Notes: generated by a model from the sequence alone, not told the origin. DNA of 64,000 nucleotides from Polaribacter sp. HaHaR_3_91 (GCF_019278525.1 NZ_CP058986.1:62001-126000); one strand, 5' to 3'; shown: positions 53,172-63,623, counted from the stretch's first letter. Numbers and translations are program-made.

Positions 53172-54254
53172 TCAGAATTCAAACTTTAATTGTACCCAAA
53201 CAGGTTCTTTATTTTCGGTGTTTAAATTACCAAAAGACAAACCTAATAAACGTACCGAATTGGTAATTTTATCTTGAAGCAACAACTCTTTTACTACAGG
53301 AAAAAATTCGTTTTTAGTTTGCATAAAATAATCTTTAGTTTTACTTCTTGTCTGTTGTGTAAAATCTGAATATTTAATTTTTAAAGTGATTGTTTTTCCT
53401 TTTGTATCCGTTTTTTTCATGCGTTTTTCTAACTCATCTGCAATTTTCTCTAACTTTTCTATCATAAATATTTCCGAAGAAATGTTTTCACTAAAAGTCC
53501 TTTCTGCAGCAACAGATTTCCGAATTCTGTTTGGTTTTACTGCACTATTATGAATTCCGCGAACAATATTATAATAATGAGCACCCGATTTCCCGAAAAA
53601 TTTAATCAGTTCTTCTAATTTTTTTTTCTTTAAATCGTTCCCAACAAATATGCCTAAGTTATACATTTTAGCTGCAGTAACTTTACCAACTCCGTAAAAT
53701 TTATTGACAGGTAATTCTTCTAAAAATTGAATAACCTCATCTGGATGCACTGTTTTTTGTCCGTTTGGTTTGTTAATATCAGACGCTACTTTTGCAATAA
53801 ACTTGTTTATCGAAATTCCTGCGGATGCTCTTAAACCTGTTTCTTCGAAAATACGATCTCTAATTTCTCTAGCAATGGTATTTGCAGACGGATTTCCTTT
53901 TTTATTTTCCGTAACATCCAAATAAGCTTCATCTAAAGAAAGCGGCTCTACCAAATCTGTATACTCGTAAAAAATGTCTCTAACTTTTTGTGATATTTCT
54001 TTATAGCGAGGAAAATCGCTATTTACAAAGATTAAATGCGGACATTTTTGTTTTGCTAAAGTGCCGCTCATTGCAGATTTTACACCAAATTTACGAGCTT
54101 CATAACTTGCTGCAGAAATAACACCTCTTCTGCCTTCTCCACCAACAGCGATTGCCTTTCCTCGTAATTCAGGGTTGTCTAATTCTGCTACAGACGCATA
54201 AAATGCATCCATATCTACATGAATTATTTTTCTAAAAGGTGGTTGCAATTCCAT
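53172..54254 (-). CDS. dinB: DNA polymerase IV
   Basis: Y-family translesion polymerase. The ATG at 54254 is preferred over a TTG 15 bases upstream. The 360-residue protein has IIHVDMDAFYASVA near the N terminus and SLDEAYLDVT (catalytic Asp and Asp-Glu), helix-hairpin-helix segments and the little-finger domain. It ends in QLKFEF without an obvious beta-clamp-binding pentapeptide. A GACGCT/AGCGTC hairpin followed by a U-run overlaps its stop codon. Confidence 0.95.
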   Translation of the reverse strand: MELQPPFRKIIHVDMDAFYASVAELDNPELRGKAIAVGGEGRRGVISAASYEARKFGVKSAMSGTLAKQKCPHLIFVNSDFPRYKEISQKVRDIFYEYTDLVEPLSLDEAYLDVTENKKGNPSANTIAREIRDRIFEETGLRASAGISINKFIAKVASDINKPNGQKTVHPDEVIQFLEELPVNKFYGVGKVTAAKMYNLGIFVGNDLKKKKLEELIKFFGKSGAHYYNIVRGIHNSAVKPNRIRKSVAAERTFSENISSEIFMIEKLEKIADELEKRMKKTDTKGKTITLKIKYSDFTQQTRSKTKDYFMQTKNEFFPVVKELLLQDKITNSVRLLGLSFGNLNTENKEPVWVQLKFEF

Positions 54255-54500
54255 GTTTCGAAAATACAAAATGAGTTATCAATCTATCAATATTTTGTTA
54301 TAATATTCATAATTCATTTTAAAGAGTTTTATCAACAATAAAAACTGTTATAACATTAATTTACATCAACGGGTATTTAATATTTTCACACAATCTGTAA
54401 AAGTATAGGATCAATCTAAAATAATATCGTGGTCTATAAAATGGTCACTTAAAAGAACAATCAATAAAACCAATTGTTTAATTGGGTTTGTTAATGAAAG

Positions 54501-54535
54501 TTTGTTATTTTTCTTCGACTTATATCGTATATTTG
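54501..54535 (+). promoter_or_regulatory. Promoter of the suf operon
   Basis: TTTG (54501-54504) and TATATTTG (54528-54535) are 23 bases apart: the best -33/-7 pair in the window, 31 bases before the first suf gene. The rest of the 312-base gap 54255-54566 is AT-rich with no other feature. Confidence 0.72.
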
Positions 54536-54566
54536 CAGACAATTTAGATTTAATCTATTTAAAATT

Positions 54567-54896
54567 ATGATAAAAGTTTCAGACACAGCAAAGAAGAAAG
54601 TCATAGAATTAATGACTGACGATGGCTTTAATGCAGTAACCGATTTTGTACGCGTTGGTGTAAAAAGTGGTGGTTGTTCAGGTTTATCTTACGATTTAAC
54701 TTTTGATAACAAACAAGAAGAAAACGATAAAGTTTTTATAGAGAATGATGTAAAAATCATTGTTGATAAAAAAAGCTTTTTATATTTAGTAGGAACAACC
54801 TTAGAATATTCTGGAGGTTTAAACGGAAAAGGATTTGTTTTTAACAACCCAAACGCAAATAGAACTTGTGGTTGTGGAGAATCATTCTCACTTTAA
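54567..54896 (+). CDS. sufA: HesB/IscA-type iron-sulfur assembly protein
   Basis: A 109-residue A-type carrier with the three conserved cysteines in GGCSGLSYDL and the terminal CGCGESF. It carries iron or Fe-S clusters to target apoproteins. As first gene of the suf operon, 15 bases before sufB, it corresponds to SufA. Confidence 0.93.
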   Translation: MIKVSDTAKKKVIELMTDDGFNAVTDFVRVGVKSGGCSGLSYDLTFDNKQEENDKVFIENDVKIIVDKKSFLYLVGTTLEYSGGLNGKGFVFNNPNANRTCGCGESFSL

Positions 54897-54911
54897 AAAT
54901 TTAAGAAAAAG

Positions 54912-56360
54912 ATGTCAAAGTACACAGAGGAGCAGCTAGAAGAAGAATTAAAAACCCAAGAATATAAATACGGTTTTTATACAGATATAGAAAGTGACAC
55001 ATTTCCCATAGGATTAAGTGAAGATGTTGTTCGCGCAATTTCTAAAAAGAAAAACGAGCCAGAATGGATGACTGAATGGCGTTTAGAAGCTTATAGAGTT
55101 TGGGAAAAAATGGAAGAACCAGAATGGGCAAATGTACATTATGAGAAACCAAAGTTTCAGGACATAGCTTATTATTCTGCGCCAAAAAAGAAACCACAGT
55201 TAAACTCTTTAGATGAAGTAGATCCAGAATTATTAGACACTTTTAAGCGTTTAGGAATCTCTCTAGATGAGCAAAAAAAATTAGCTAATGTAGCTGTAGA
55301 TATTGTAATGGACTCTGTTTCTGTTGCGACTACTTTTAAGAAAACATTAGGTGAAAAGGGTATTATTTTTATGCCTATTTCTGAAGCAATTCAGGAACAC
55401 CCAGAATTGGTTAAAAAGTATTTAGGAACCGTTGTACCAACAACAGACAACTTTTATGCAGCATTAAATTCTGCAGTTTTTTCTGATGGATCTTTTTGTT
55501 ACATTCCAAAAGGAGTAAAATGTCCGATGGAACTTTCTACCTATTTTAGAATTAATGAAGGTGGAACAGGACAATTTGAAAGAACACTAGTTGTTGCAGA
55601 TAAAGGTAGTTATGTTTCTTATTTAGAAGGTTGTACTGCACCAAGTAGAGATGAAAACCAATTACACGCAGCTGTTGTAGAATTAATTGCATTAGATGAT
55701 GCAGAAATTAAATATTCTACCGTACAAAACTGGTATCCTGGTAATAAAGAAGGAAAAGGTGGAGTTTACAATTTTGTAACGAAAAGAGGTATTTGCGAGA
55801 ACAATGCAAAAATTTCTTGGACACAAGTAGAAACTGGTTCTGCTGTAACATGGAAATATCCTTCTTGTATTTTAAAAGGAAATAACTCTGTAGGTGAATT
55901 TTATTCTATTGCAGTTACTAATAATTTTCAACAAGCAGATACCGGAACAAAAATGATTCACTTGGGTAAAAACACCAAGTCTACCATTATTTCTAAAGGA
56001 ATTTCTGCAGGTAATTCTCAAAACTCTTACAGAGGTTTGGTACATATTGGAGCAAGAGCAGAAAACGCCCGTAACTTCTCACAATGTGATTCTTTATTAA
56101 TGGGTAATGCTTGTGGAGCACACACGTTCCCTTATATAGAGGCTAAGAATAAATCGGCACAAATAGAACACGAAGCAACTACAAGTAAAATTGGTGAAGA
56201 ACAATTGTTTTACTGTAACCAACGTGGTATAGATACAGAAAAAGCAATCGCTTTAATTGTAAACGGATTTAGTAAAGAGGTACTAAATAAGTTACCTATG
56301 GAATTTGCTGTAGAAGCTCAGAAATTACTTGAGATCAGTTTAGAAGGAAGTGTTGGATAA
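54912..56360 (+). CDS. sufB: Fe-S scaffold protein SufB
   Basis: A 482-residue beta-helix protein of the SufBCD scaffold complex, with the characteristic [27 protein letters not shown] region around residue 200 and the C-terminal [17 protein letters not shown] stretch that holds the cluster-assembly residues. Second in the suf operon. Confidence 0.97.
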   Translation: MSKYTEEQLEEELKTQEYKYGFYTDIESDTFPIGLSEDVVRAISKKKNEPEWMTEWRLEAYRVWEKMEEPEWANVHYEKPKFQDIAYYSAPKKKPQLNSLDEVDPELLDTFKRLGISLDEQKKLANVAVDIVMDSVSVATTFKKTLGEKGIIFMPISEAIQEHPELVKKYLGTVVPTTDNFYAALNSAVFSDGSFCYIPKGVKCPMELSTYFRINEGGTGQFERTLVVADKGSYVSYLEGCTAPSRDENQLHAAVVELIALDDAEIKYSTVQNWYPGNKEGKGGVYNFVTKRGICENNAKISWTQVETGSAVTWKYPSCILKGNNSVGEFYSIAVTNNFQQADTGTKMIHLGKNTKSTIISKGISAGNSQNSYRGLVHIGARAENARNFSQCDSLLMGNACGAHTFPYIEAKNKSAQIEHEATTSKIGEEQLFYCNQRGIDTEKAIALIVNGFSKEVLNKLPMEFAVEAQKLLEISLEGSVG

Positions 56361-56439
56361 TTAATTATCCAACCATAAAATATATAATTATTAAAATAAT
56401 GCTTCTAGCCAAAAGCTAAAAGCCAATAGCATAAAAAGG

Positions 56440-57189
56440 ATGTTAAAAATAGAAAATTTACAAGCGAGTATTGATAATAAATCAATTTTAAAAGGATTGA
56501 ATTTAGAAGTAAAAGCAGGTGAAGTACATGCCATAATGGGACCTAATGGTGCTGGTAAAAGTACTTTAGCTAATATTATTGCCGGTAAAGAAGATTATGA
56601 AGTTACTGCTGGTACAATTGAGTTAAATGGAGAAGATATTAGCGAATTAGCACCAGAAGAAAGAGCACATAACGGTGTGTTTCTATCTTTTCAGTATCCT
56701 GTAGAAATTCCTGGAGTTTCTGTAACAAACTTTATTAAAACTGCTATTAACGAAACTCGTAAAGCAAAAGGTTTAGAAGACATGCCTGCAAAAGACATGT
56801 TAAAAATGATCAGAGAAAAATCTGAATTATTAGAAATAGACCGTAAATTTTTATCTCGTTCTTTAAACGAAGGTTTTTCTGGAGGGGAAAAGAAACGTAA
56901 CGAAATTTTTCAAATGGCAATGTTAGAGCCTAAATTAGCTATTCTAGATGAAACTGACTCTGGTTTAGATATTGATGCTTTACGTATTGTTGCAAACGGA
57001 GTAAATAAATTAAAATCTAAAGACAACGCTGTAATTGTAATTACACACTACCAACGTTTATTAGATTATATCGTACCAGATTTTGTACACGTTTTACACG
57101 ATGGTAAGATAGTAAAAAGTGGAGATGCTTCTTTAGCTTTAGAATTAGAAGCAAAAGGATACGACTGGATTAAACAAGAATTAGTTTAA
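56440..57189 (+). CDS. sufC: Fe-S assembly ATPase SufC
   Basis: A 249-residue ABC-type ATPase: Walker [10 protein letters not shown] near residue 34, signature [12 protein letters not shown] and Walker [13 protein letters not shown], the SufC-specific form. It drives conformational change in SufBCD. The 79-base spacer from sufB contains short AGCCAAAAGC/AGCTAAAAGCC direct repeats. Confidence 0.97.
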   Translation: MLKIENLQASIDNKSILKGLNLEVKAGEVHAIMGPNGAGKSTLANIIAGKEDYEVTAGTIELNGEDISELAPEERAHNGVFLSFQYPVEIPGVSVTNFIKTAINETRKAKGLEDMPAKDMLKMIREKSELLEIDRKFLSRSLNEGFSGGEKKRNEIFQMAMLEPKLAILDETDSGLDIDALRIVANGVNKLKSKDNAVIVITHYQRLLDYIVPDFVHVLHDGKIVKSGDASLALELEAKGYDWIKQELV

Positions 57190-57208
57190 AATGTTTCTTG
57201 TTTCTATT

Positions 57209-57220
57209 GTTTAAAGTTTC
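57209..57220. repeat. Left inverted repeat of the four-helix-bundle cassette
   Basis: GTTTAAAGTTTC at 57209-57220 is exactly complementary to 57634-57645 on the far side of the inserted gene. Confidence 0.6.
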
Positions 57221-57225
57221 ATGTT

Positions 57226-57615
57226 TTGGCTACTATAAGAAGATTCGAAGATTTAGAAATATGGCAACTAGCTAGAAAATTAGCTCAGCAAGTTATTTTT
57301 ATTTCTAAAAATACTGATTTGAAAAACGACTATCGTTTTAAAGATCAAATTAAAGCTTCTTCTGGTTCAGTAATGGATAACATTGCTGAAGGTTTTGAAA
57401 GAGATGGAAATTTAGAGTTTAGACAATATTTATCAATTGCAAAAGGTTCTGCTGGAGAAGTTCGTTCACAATCTTACAGACTCTTTGATTCGGAATATAT
57501 TTCTGAAGAAAAATTAAACGATTTAATTATTGAGTGTGAACATTTGAGTAAAAAAATAGCAAATTTTATCAGCTATTTAAATAAAAGAGATTTTAAAGGA
57601 ACTAAGTTCAAGTAG
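57226..57615 (+). CDS. Four-helix-bundle protein (23S rRNA intervening-sequence type)
   Basis: The 129-residue frame starts with TTG at 57226; no in-frame ATG is available near the conserved beginning (RRFEDLEIWQLAR). The pattern FEDLEIWQ-x-A, then SSGSVMDNIAEGFER and then FRQYL-x-IAKGSAGEVRSQ is the S23/four-helix-bundle family first found in 23S rRNA intervening sequences and related to the Avd protein. It interrupts the suf operon between sufC and sufD on the same strand, bracketed by a perfect 12-base inverted repeat. Its role is unknown, and it is not part of Fe-S assembly. Confidence 0.88.
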   Translation: MATIRRFEDLEIWQLARKLAQQVIFISKNTDLKNDYRFKDQIKASSGSVMDNIAEGFERDGNLEFRQYLSIAKGSAGEVRSQSYRLFDSEYISEEKLNDLIIECEHLSKKIANFISYLNKRDFKGTKFK

Positions 57616-57633
57616 TCACAACTTGAAACAAAA

Positions 57634-57645
57634 GAAACTTTAAAC
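57634..57645. repeat. Right inverted repeat of the four-helix-bundle cassette
   Basis: GAAACTTTAAAC at 57634-57645 mirrors 57209-57220. A related GAAACAAAAGAAAC/CTGAAACT texture surrounds both copies. Confidence 0.6.
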
Positions 57646-57662
57646 CTGAAACTTATAAAACA

Positions 57663-58976
57663 ATGGAATTAAAAGATAAAATAGTATCATCTTATGTTGC
57701 TTTTGAAAATGATGTAGATATCAATTCAGAAATACATAACATACGTACAAAAGCATTACAAAATTTTGAAACATTAGGGTTTCCTACCAAAAAATTGGAA
57801 GAATGGAAATACACTTCTTTAAACTCAATTTTAAAACAAGATTATAGTATTTTCCCTAACAAAGAAAATAACGTTGAATTTGCGGATGTAAAACAGTATT
57901 TTATTCATGATATTGACACCTATAAAATTATTTTTATAGACGGAAAATACAGTTCTTTCCTTTCTGATGTAACGCATGATGGAAAAGATATTTGTTTACT
58001 TTCTTCAGCAATATCAAAAGCTAAATATAGCCCTGTTATAGAAAACTACTTCAATAAAATTGCAAAACAAGATAATTTAACCTCGTTAAATACTGCGTTT
58101 GCCAATGAAGGAGCTTACATTTATATTCCTAGAAATGTAGAGGTAGAAAAGCCTATTCAGATTATTAATTTTACAACAGGTTCGGAAGCTGCTACAATGA
58201 TACAGCCAAGAAACTTAATTGTTGTAGAAGAAAATGCACACGTTCAAATTATAGAGCGTCACCAAAGTTTAACAGACAACGCTGTGTTGTCTAATGTTGT
58301 AACTGAGGTCTTTGCAGCTAAAAACTCTACGGTAGACATTTATAAAATTCAGAATGATAAGATAAATGCTTCTCTAGTAGATAATACCTACATAGAACAA
58401 AAAACGAACAGCGTTGTTTCTGTACATACATTCTCTTTTGGAGGAAATATCACCAGAAATAATTTAAATTTCTATCAACGTGGAGAACATATGGACTCTA
58501 TCTTAAAAGGAATTACAATTATTGAAGGAAAACAACATGTAGATCACCACACTTTGGTACATCATATAGAACCAAATTGTGAATCTCACCAAGATTATAA
58601 AGGTATTTTTGACGAGCGCTCTACCGGTGTTTTTAACGGTAAAGTAATTGTAAATAAAGAAGCTCAAAAAACAAATGCATACCAACAAAACAACAATGTT
58701 TTAATTAGTGATAAAGCAACGATTAATGCAAAACCACAATTAGAAATTTTTGCTGATGATGTAAAATGTTCTCACGGTTGTACTATTGGTCAATTAGATG
58801 ATGATGCATTATTTTACATGCAACAACGTGGTATTCCTAAAAAAGAAGGTAAAGCATTGTTAATGTTTGCTTTTGCAAATACGGTTTTAGAAAGCGTTAA
58901 AATACCAGAGGTAAAACAACGTATTACCAAATTAATTGCAGAAAAACTAAACGTAAATATTGGTTTCGATTTGTAA
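57663..58976 (+). CDS. sufD: Fe-S assembly protein SufD
   Basis: A 437-residue SufD with the family's ERHQSLTDNAVLSNVVTE-type beta-helix and the C-terminal KCSHGCTIGQLDDDALFYMQQRGI region with its conserved Cys-His. Forms the SufBC2D scaffold. A strong terminator follows it, so sufS, 4.7 kb further on, must use another promoter. Confidence 0.96.
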   Translation: MELKDKIVSSYVAFENDVDINSEIHNIRTKALQNFETLGFPTKKLEEWKYTSLNSILKQDYSIFPNKENNVEFADVKQYFIHDIDTYKIIFIDGKYSSFLSDVTHDGKDICLLSSAISKAKYSPVIENYFNKIAKQDNLTSLNTAFANEGAYIYIPRNVEVEKPIQIINFTTGSEAATMIQPRNLIVVEENAHVQIIERHQSLTDNAVLSNVVTEVFAAKNSTVDIYKIQNDKINASLVDNTYIEQKTNSVVSVHTFSFGGNITRNNLNFYQRGEHMDSILKGITIIEGKQHVDHHTLVHHIEPNCESHQDYKGIFDERSTGVFNGKVIVNKEAQKTNAYQQNNNVLISDKATINAKPQLEIFADDVKCSHGCTIGQLDDDALFYMQQRGIPKKEGKALLMFAFANTVLESVKIPEVKQRITKLIAEKLNVNIGFDL

Positions 58977-59000
58977 ATCTTAAAACCACTTTTTATATAA

Positions 59001-59031
59001 AAAAAAACCACGCAAATTGCGTGGTTTTTTT
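59001..59031 (+). terminator. Terminator of sufABCD
   Basis: A 15-bp stem with a CCACGCAA/TTGCGTGG core (59001-59015 with 59017-59031) ends in a run of eight T, 25 bases after the sufD stop. Confidence 0.9.
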
Positions 59032-59071
59032 TATTTATATTTTTTGTAACTTTATAAAAAAACTGAAGATT

Positions 59072-59275
59072 ATGAATAAAACAATTAAAACAGTATTATT
59101 AATAGCAGGAGTTGTATTACTTGTTTATGGAACTTACACTATGATTCAGCCAGAAACAGAAGTCTCAATAGGTGATTTAGATTTGATAGAATCTCAAGAC
59201 AACACCAATTCTTATATCACTATCGCATTAGGTATTGCTGCTGTAGCACTTAGTCTGATAAAAGGTAAAAGTTAA
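59072..59275 (+). CDS. Small membrane protein (67 aa)
   Basis: The ATG at 59072 is chosen because the longer frame would begin inside the sufD terminator. Two membrane helices (about residues 5-22 and 43-62) flank a short acidic loop. It resembles small DUF3185-like membrane proteins; the family is not certain. A TAACTTTA -7-like element (59047-59054) lies upstream and a bidirectional terminator follows. Confidence 0.65.
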   Translation: MNKTIKTVLLIAGVVLLVYGTYTMIQPETEVSIGDLDLIESQDNTNSYITIALGIAAVALSLIKGKS

Positions 59276-59298
59276 TAAACCAACCATTAAATTGTGTT

Positions 59299-59328
59299 AT
59301 AAAACCACTTAGAAATAAGTGGTTTTAT
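59299..59328. terminator. Bidirectional terminator
   Basis: A perfect 13-bp stem (59299-59311 with 59316-59328) with a GAAA loop lies between the convergent small membrane gene and the ABC-system membrane gene. Confidence 0.88.
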
Positions 59329-59349
59329 TCTGTTTTATCATAAAATAGT

Positions 59350-60999
59350 TTACTCTGGTCTTGCTTTTAATTTTCTGATAAATAAAGAATACACATAGAT
59401 TGTAATTACACTAACCAACAGTATTACCCAAAAACCATAATTCTGAAACCACGTTTCAAAATTACTTTTATAATTATAATTTTGAGGGTTTAACTCTAAA
59501 TAAACATCTTTTAAAAATCTAGAATAACTAAAAGCAGCAAACAAAAAGAAGGTTGGTACTGCAAATAAAACTAACGACCAAAAGATAGATATTATCGTTT
59601 TTTTCCAATTTAAAATATAAGAAAAAATTGAAAAAACGATAATTAAAAAAGAGATAAACAACATTATAAAGTACTCGTTGTATTTACTATACCCAAACAA
59701 ATTACTAGAAGAAGACATTAACCAAACTATTAATACCAAAACAACCAAACTTGCTACAAAACTTAACAATATTGTTTTAATGCTTGTTGTTTTAAATATT
59801 AAAATAAGAATGCTTAAACAAAAAGAAAAGGCAATTATAAAATACAAAAAGACAATATTAAAACCAGAAAAATAAGATTCATATACGTTCTTAAAGAAAT
59901 TATCAGTATCATTAAAATCGAAGTATAAACTCTTAGAGTAAGGGATATCTTTACCCGAAGATAAATTGTTTACTCCATAACCTGTTCTTCCATAATATTC
60001 TTCTTTTGGGTTGCTCGTATGTATCAATTCCGTTAAAAGGTAACTTGGTTTATTATCGATTAATTCAAACCAATTGTCGACTGTTAAGTTATGTTTTATT
60101 TCATATTTTTTTGAGATGGAAAGCACCTCATTTAATCCTTCTTTTATTTTAACATCATCTTTATTATTTAATATTTCTTGATAGAAATTAAGCTGATTTT
60201 TATAGTCTAAAGAGTCTTGACCATAATTAAATTTCTCTTTTGAATAATTGAATAAAGACGGATTTAAAAACTCTTTAAACTCACTTATATCAATTATAGT
60301 TCTATCTTCAAAATTATCAAAAGCAATCGTAGATCTAGCTTTGTAAGAGTTATTAGTTTCTAAATCAGAATTATTATTGAACTTATAAAACTGTAAAAAA
60401 TGACCATCCCTTTTAAAAAAAACTTGAGTAGTATCAATATTATCTGTTAAATTCTGATCATAACCTACTGCAACATTTAAAGGAAAAGGTGCCGGATATT
60501 CTTTTTTATCTATTTCATACTCATCTTGTTCTTGCATTAAAAACAAACTAAACTTATTAAAAGTCTTAATATCTTTATCTAATTCTTGCCAATTATAAAG
60601 AGATCTTGTTTTAATTTTTAAACCTGTTTTAAAAGAATAAAATTGTGTTGTACTTATTAGAATGATGAGAAATACAATACAAAATTGCTGAAAAACCATT
60701 CCCTTTTTTACAGAATACAAATTTTTAAAAGCATTGTTTCTTAGATAAAAAATAATCCAAATTAATAATAGAAAAATAGAAATCAACACGTTGTAATACA
60801 CGTTAGATGTAAAAAAGAAGAAATCATCTAACTTATAATGTTCTTTTAAGTCTGCTAAATCATTAACGGAAGAAAAGCCTATTAAAAAGAAAAGTAAATG
60901 AACAATTATATTTACTCCAAGCATCCAAACTAAACGAGTATTCCAAATTAATGGATAATGCTCTAAAAGATATTTATTTATTTTATTGATGAAATTCAT
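59350..60999 (-). CDS. Multi-pass membrane protein of an ABC-type system
   Basis: A 549-residue protein with about eight hydrophobic helices: two to three at the N terminus (about 25-45, 68-88, 104-122), a large extracytoplasmic domain (about 125-360), and five at the C terminus (about 375-545). No permease family is recognised, but ABC-2-like exporters with large outer loops share this plan. It begins 17 bases after the ATPase gene and is probably its membrane partner. Substrate unknown. Confidence 0.7.
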   Translation of the reverse strand: MNFINKINKYLLEHYPLIWNTRLVWMLGVNIIVHLLFFLIGFSSVNDLADLKEHYKLDDFFFFTSNVYYNVLISIFLLLIWIIFYLRNNAFKNLYSVKKGMVFQQFCIVFLIILISTTQFYSFKTGLKIKTRSLYNWQELDKDIKTFNKFSLFLMQEQDEYEIDKKEYPAPFPLNVAVGYDQNLTDNIDTTQVFFKRDGHFLQFYKFNNNSDLETNNSYKARSTIAFDNFEDRTIIDISEFKEFLNPSLFNYSKEKFNYGQDSLDYKNQLNFYQEILNNKDDVKIKEGLNEVLSISKKYEIKHNLTVDNWFELIDNKPSYLLTELIHTSNPKEEYYGRTGYGVNNLSSGKDIPYSKSLYFDFNDTDNFFKNVYESYFSGFNIVFLYFIIAFSFCLSILILIFKTTSIKTILLSFVASLVVLVLIVWLMSSSSNLFGYSKYNEYFIMLFISFLIIVFSIFSYILNWKKTIISIFWSLVLFAVPTFFLFAAFSYSRFLKDVYLELNPQNYNYKSNFETWFQNYGFWVILLVSVITIYVYSLFIRKLKARPE

Positions 61000-61016
61000 T
61001 ATTATTGTTTAGATGA

Positions 61017-62177
61017 TTAATACACAAAAAAGCGTCTGGTAGATTTAGAAATATCTCTAATATACGTTACATTTAATTGATGACTTGCAATCGTATTTAG
61101 CACATTATTAAATGTAATTTCATCCTTAAAGTACAAGATATAAACACCTCCATTAAACTCTAGCTTTTCTAAATTCAGTTCTTTAAAAACAGTTTCTAAT
61201 TCTTCTCTAGAGTTGGTTGCATCTAATTCTATAATTAATTGCTTTGCTGTTTTTTCTGCAATATTTAACTCATTAGAAGGTTTACCATTTCTTAAATAAA
61301 TAACCTCATCAGAAATTTTTTCTACCTCATATAATTGCTGAGAAGAAAACACCATTGCAATTGGGTTTACAGGAGATTTAGACATCATCTTTAAATCTTC
61401 TAAGATAATTTGTTGTGCCAAAATATCTAAGTTTGCCAACGGCTCATCTAATAAAATAATTTCTGGCTTGCGTAACATTGTTCTTGCCAACTCAAAACGC
61501 ATTTTATATCCAGAAGAAAGTTCGCTCCATTTTAAATCTTTGTATTTCCAAAGACCAAACCGGGCAACCATCATTAAAACTAGTAAATCATTTTTTTTAC
61601 CTTTTACACCATAATGTACCAACGTAAATTTTAAATTATCTAAAACTTTACCATACCAAACAGCCGTTCTCTGCGGTATGTAAACCAATTTAGACAACAC
61701 ATCGTAAGCGTCTTTATTTTTTGATGAAAAAGAATACTCTAAACTACCTGCAGATACTTTATTTAAAGAAGCCAACACCGTTAATAGCGTTGTTTTTCCA
61801 TTTCCATTTTCACCAACCAAACCAAAAATATCTCCTTTTTTCAATTCGATATTTACAGGTCCTAAAACAAAACGACCTTTGTTATAATCTTTGGTAATGT
61901 TATCTGCCTTTAAAATTGTTGTACCAACTAAGTTTTTAAATTCAATTTTTATCTTTTTTAGTTGATTACAGCATTCTGTAAACAACAAAAGTAATGACGA
62001 TTTATCATCACTACTTTCATTTTCATATTTTTCTACAAAGTCTAATACTTTGATAAATATTTCTGTAGAATCTGTGTTTAAAGAAGCATCTAAAAGCGTT
62101 CTATAACCTAAAGAAAAATCGCCTCTCTTAAAATATAAAAGTGCATTCTCTATTAATTCCTCTTGTGTTTGTATCAT
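61017..62177 (-). CDS. ABC transporter ATP-binding protein with N-terminal helical extension
   Basis: Residues 85-310 are a complete ABC ATPase: Walker A GENGNGKTT at 122-130, signature LSSGY at 220-224, Walker B ILLDE at 241-245. Residues 1-80 add a helical, TPR-like extension, and the last 75 residues a small alpha-beta domain, neither usual for a simple ATPase. It is cotranscribed with the membrane protein downstream. Confidence 0.88.
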   Translation of the reverse strand: MIQTQEELIENALLYFKRGDFSLGYRTLLDASLNTDSTEIFIKVLDFVEKYENESSDDKSSLLLLFTECCNQLKKIKIEFKNLVGTTILKADNITKDYNKGRFVLGPVNIELKKGDIFGLVGENGNGKTTLLTVLASLNKVSAGSLEYSFSSKNKDAYDVLSKLVYIPQRTAVWYGKVLDNLKFTLVHYGVKGKKNDLLVLMMVARFGLWKYKDLKWSELSSGYKMRFELARTMLRKPEIILLDEPLANLDILAQQIILEDLKMMSKSPVNPIAMVFSSQQLYEVEKISDEVIYLRNGKPSNELNIAEKTAKQLIIELDATNSREELETVFKELNLEKLEFNGGVYILYFKDEITFNNVLNTIASHQLNVTYIRDISKSTRRFFVY

Positions 62178-62223
62178 ATTTCTCTGAATTCTAGCAATTT
62201 TTCTAATTTAGAAATAATAAAAT

Positions 62224-63543
62224 TTATTTAATTGACTCAATCACACCCTTTAAAAAAGTATTTTCATCAAAATTCTTTAAACCAAAACGGACAATTACCA
62301 TTTCTTGATCTGGTAAAACATACACTCTTTGTCCTTGAAAACCATCTGCATAATACATGTTTTTAGGCACGTCCTTAAAATCATTTTCTGCATTTAGCCA
62401 AAACTGCGCACCATAAGTTCCGTTAGAACCAGGCGTTGGTGTTGTTATATAGTTAACCCAATCTTTAGTAAACAGCTCTTCTTCATTCCAATTTCCGTTT
62501 TTAAGGTATAAAAGACCAAATTTAGACCAATCTCTTGCAGTTGCCCAAGAATAAGAAGAACCTACGTAATTTCCGCTCAAATCGGCTTCTAAGACCATAG
62601 AGTTCATCCCTATTTTATCAATAAAGTTGATATACCAAAAGTCTAAATATTCTTGATGCGTTTTAAAGTAAGTTCTTAAAATACCTGATAATAGATTAGA
62701 GGTTCCAGAAGAGTAATTCCAACTTTCGTTTGGGGTACCAACCAAAGGCTTATTTTCTTGCATCTTGGTCATATCTCTTTCTAGAAACAACATTTTAGTC
62801 GCATCAGAAATTTCCCCATAATTCTCATCCCATTCTAAACCAGAATTCATTTGTAATAAATTATTGATGGTAATCTTTTTACGTTCATCATTTTGCCAAG
62901 AATCAATTGGAGCTTTGCCAAACACATTAATTCCACCTTGATTTTCCATAATACCAAATACAGTACTTAACAAACTCTTTGTCATAGACCAGCCTAAAAA
63001 TTTTGACTCTTTATGAAATCCGTCTGCATATTTTTCTGAAACAATTTGATCTTTATAAACAACCAAAACAGCTCTTGTTTTATTGGTAGGATCAAATAAT
63101 AAATCTACAGATTCATCAATTTTATCATAATCTAAATTTGCAAAAATAGTATCTATTTGTGGGGCGTTTCCATAAGGGTAAGGTGTATTATTATCTGCTT
63201 CTAATCTTTTAGGAACTAAATAATCTGCAGTTTCATCGCTTTCTTCTAAGGTTAAAACAGCTCCTAAACCTTCTCTATAAATAGCTTTTCTGCTTAACAA
63301 GCCAAAAGCAGAAGACGTTGCATTTTTATTTTCTAAATCAATTGCATCAGAAGCCAAATTAACTGGAGAAAAATTATTGTCTGTAGTGTCTGTAAACTCT
63401 AGAGTTCTCTCCGCAACAAAAACAGATGAAGCCATGTTTTTAGCCGAATAACCAGCCAAGAGATTCAATTTTGGATAGTTGTAAATAACAACACCAACTA
63501 TAGCAATCAATATCAAAAGTAGAATCCGTTTAAAAATTTTCAT
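62224..63543 (-). CDS. Serine hydrolase (beta-lactamase class C family)
   Basis: A 439-residue protein anchored by an N-terminal membrane helix or uncleaved signal (residues 5-22). The nucleophile motif is SMTK at 186-189 and the second motif is Tyr277 in NYSSG, as in esterase/DD-peptidase members; a C-terminal GFQGQR-like stretch stands where the third motif is expected. It probably hydrolyses an ester or peptide in the periplasm. Upstream of the ABC gene on the same strand, 46 bases away. Confidence 0.88.
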   Translation of the reverse strand: MKIFKRILLLILIAIVGVVIYNYPKLNLLAGYSAKNMASSVFVAERTLEFTDTTDNNFSPVNLASDAIDLENKNATSSAFGLLSRKAIYREGLGAVLTLEESDETADYLVPKRLEADNNTPYPYGNAPQIDTIFANLDYDKIDESVDLLFDPTNKTRAVLVVYKDQIVSEKYADGFHKESKFLGWSMTKSLLSTVFGIMENQGGINVFGKAPIDSWQNDERKKITINNLLQMNSGLEWDENYGEISDATKMLFLERDMTKMQENKPLVGTPNESWNYSSGTSNLLSGILRTYFKTHQEYLDFWYINFIDKIGMNSMVLEADLSGNYVGSSYSWATARDWSKFGLLYLKNGNWNEEELFTKDWVNYITTPTPGSNGTYGAQFWLNAENDFKDVPKNMYYADGFQGQRVYVLPDQEMVIVRFGLKNFDENTFLKGVIESIK

Positions 63544-63615
63544 CAGAAAAGAGTTTAGTTATGTAAAAATAAGAAATTCATATTGTCTTTATTACAAGTT
63601 TCAAACTTCATCGGT

Positions 63616-63623
63616 TATCTTTG
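63616..63623 (+). promoter_or_regulatory. -7 element of sufS
   Basis: TATCTTTG at 63616-63623 is a perfect TAnnTTTG, 19 bases before the sufS ATG, so sufS has a promoter of its own. Confidence 0.55.
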
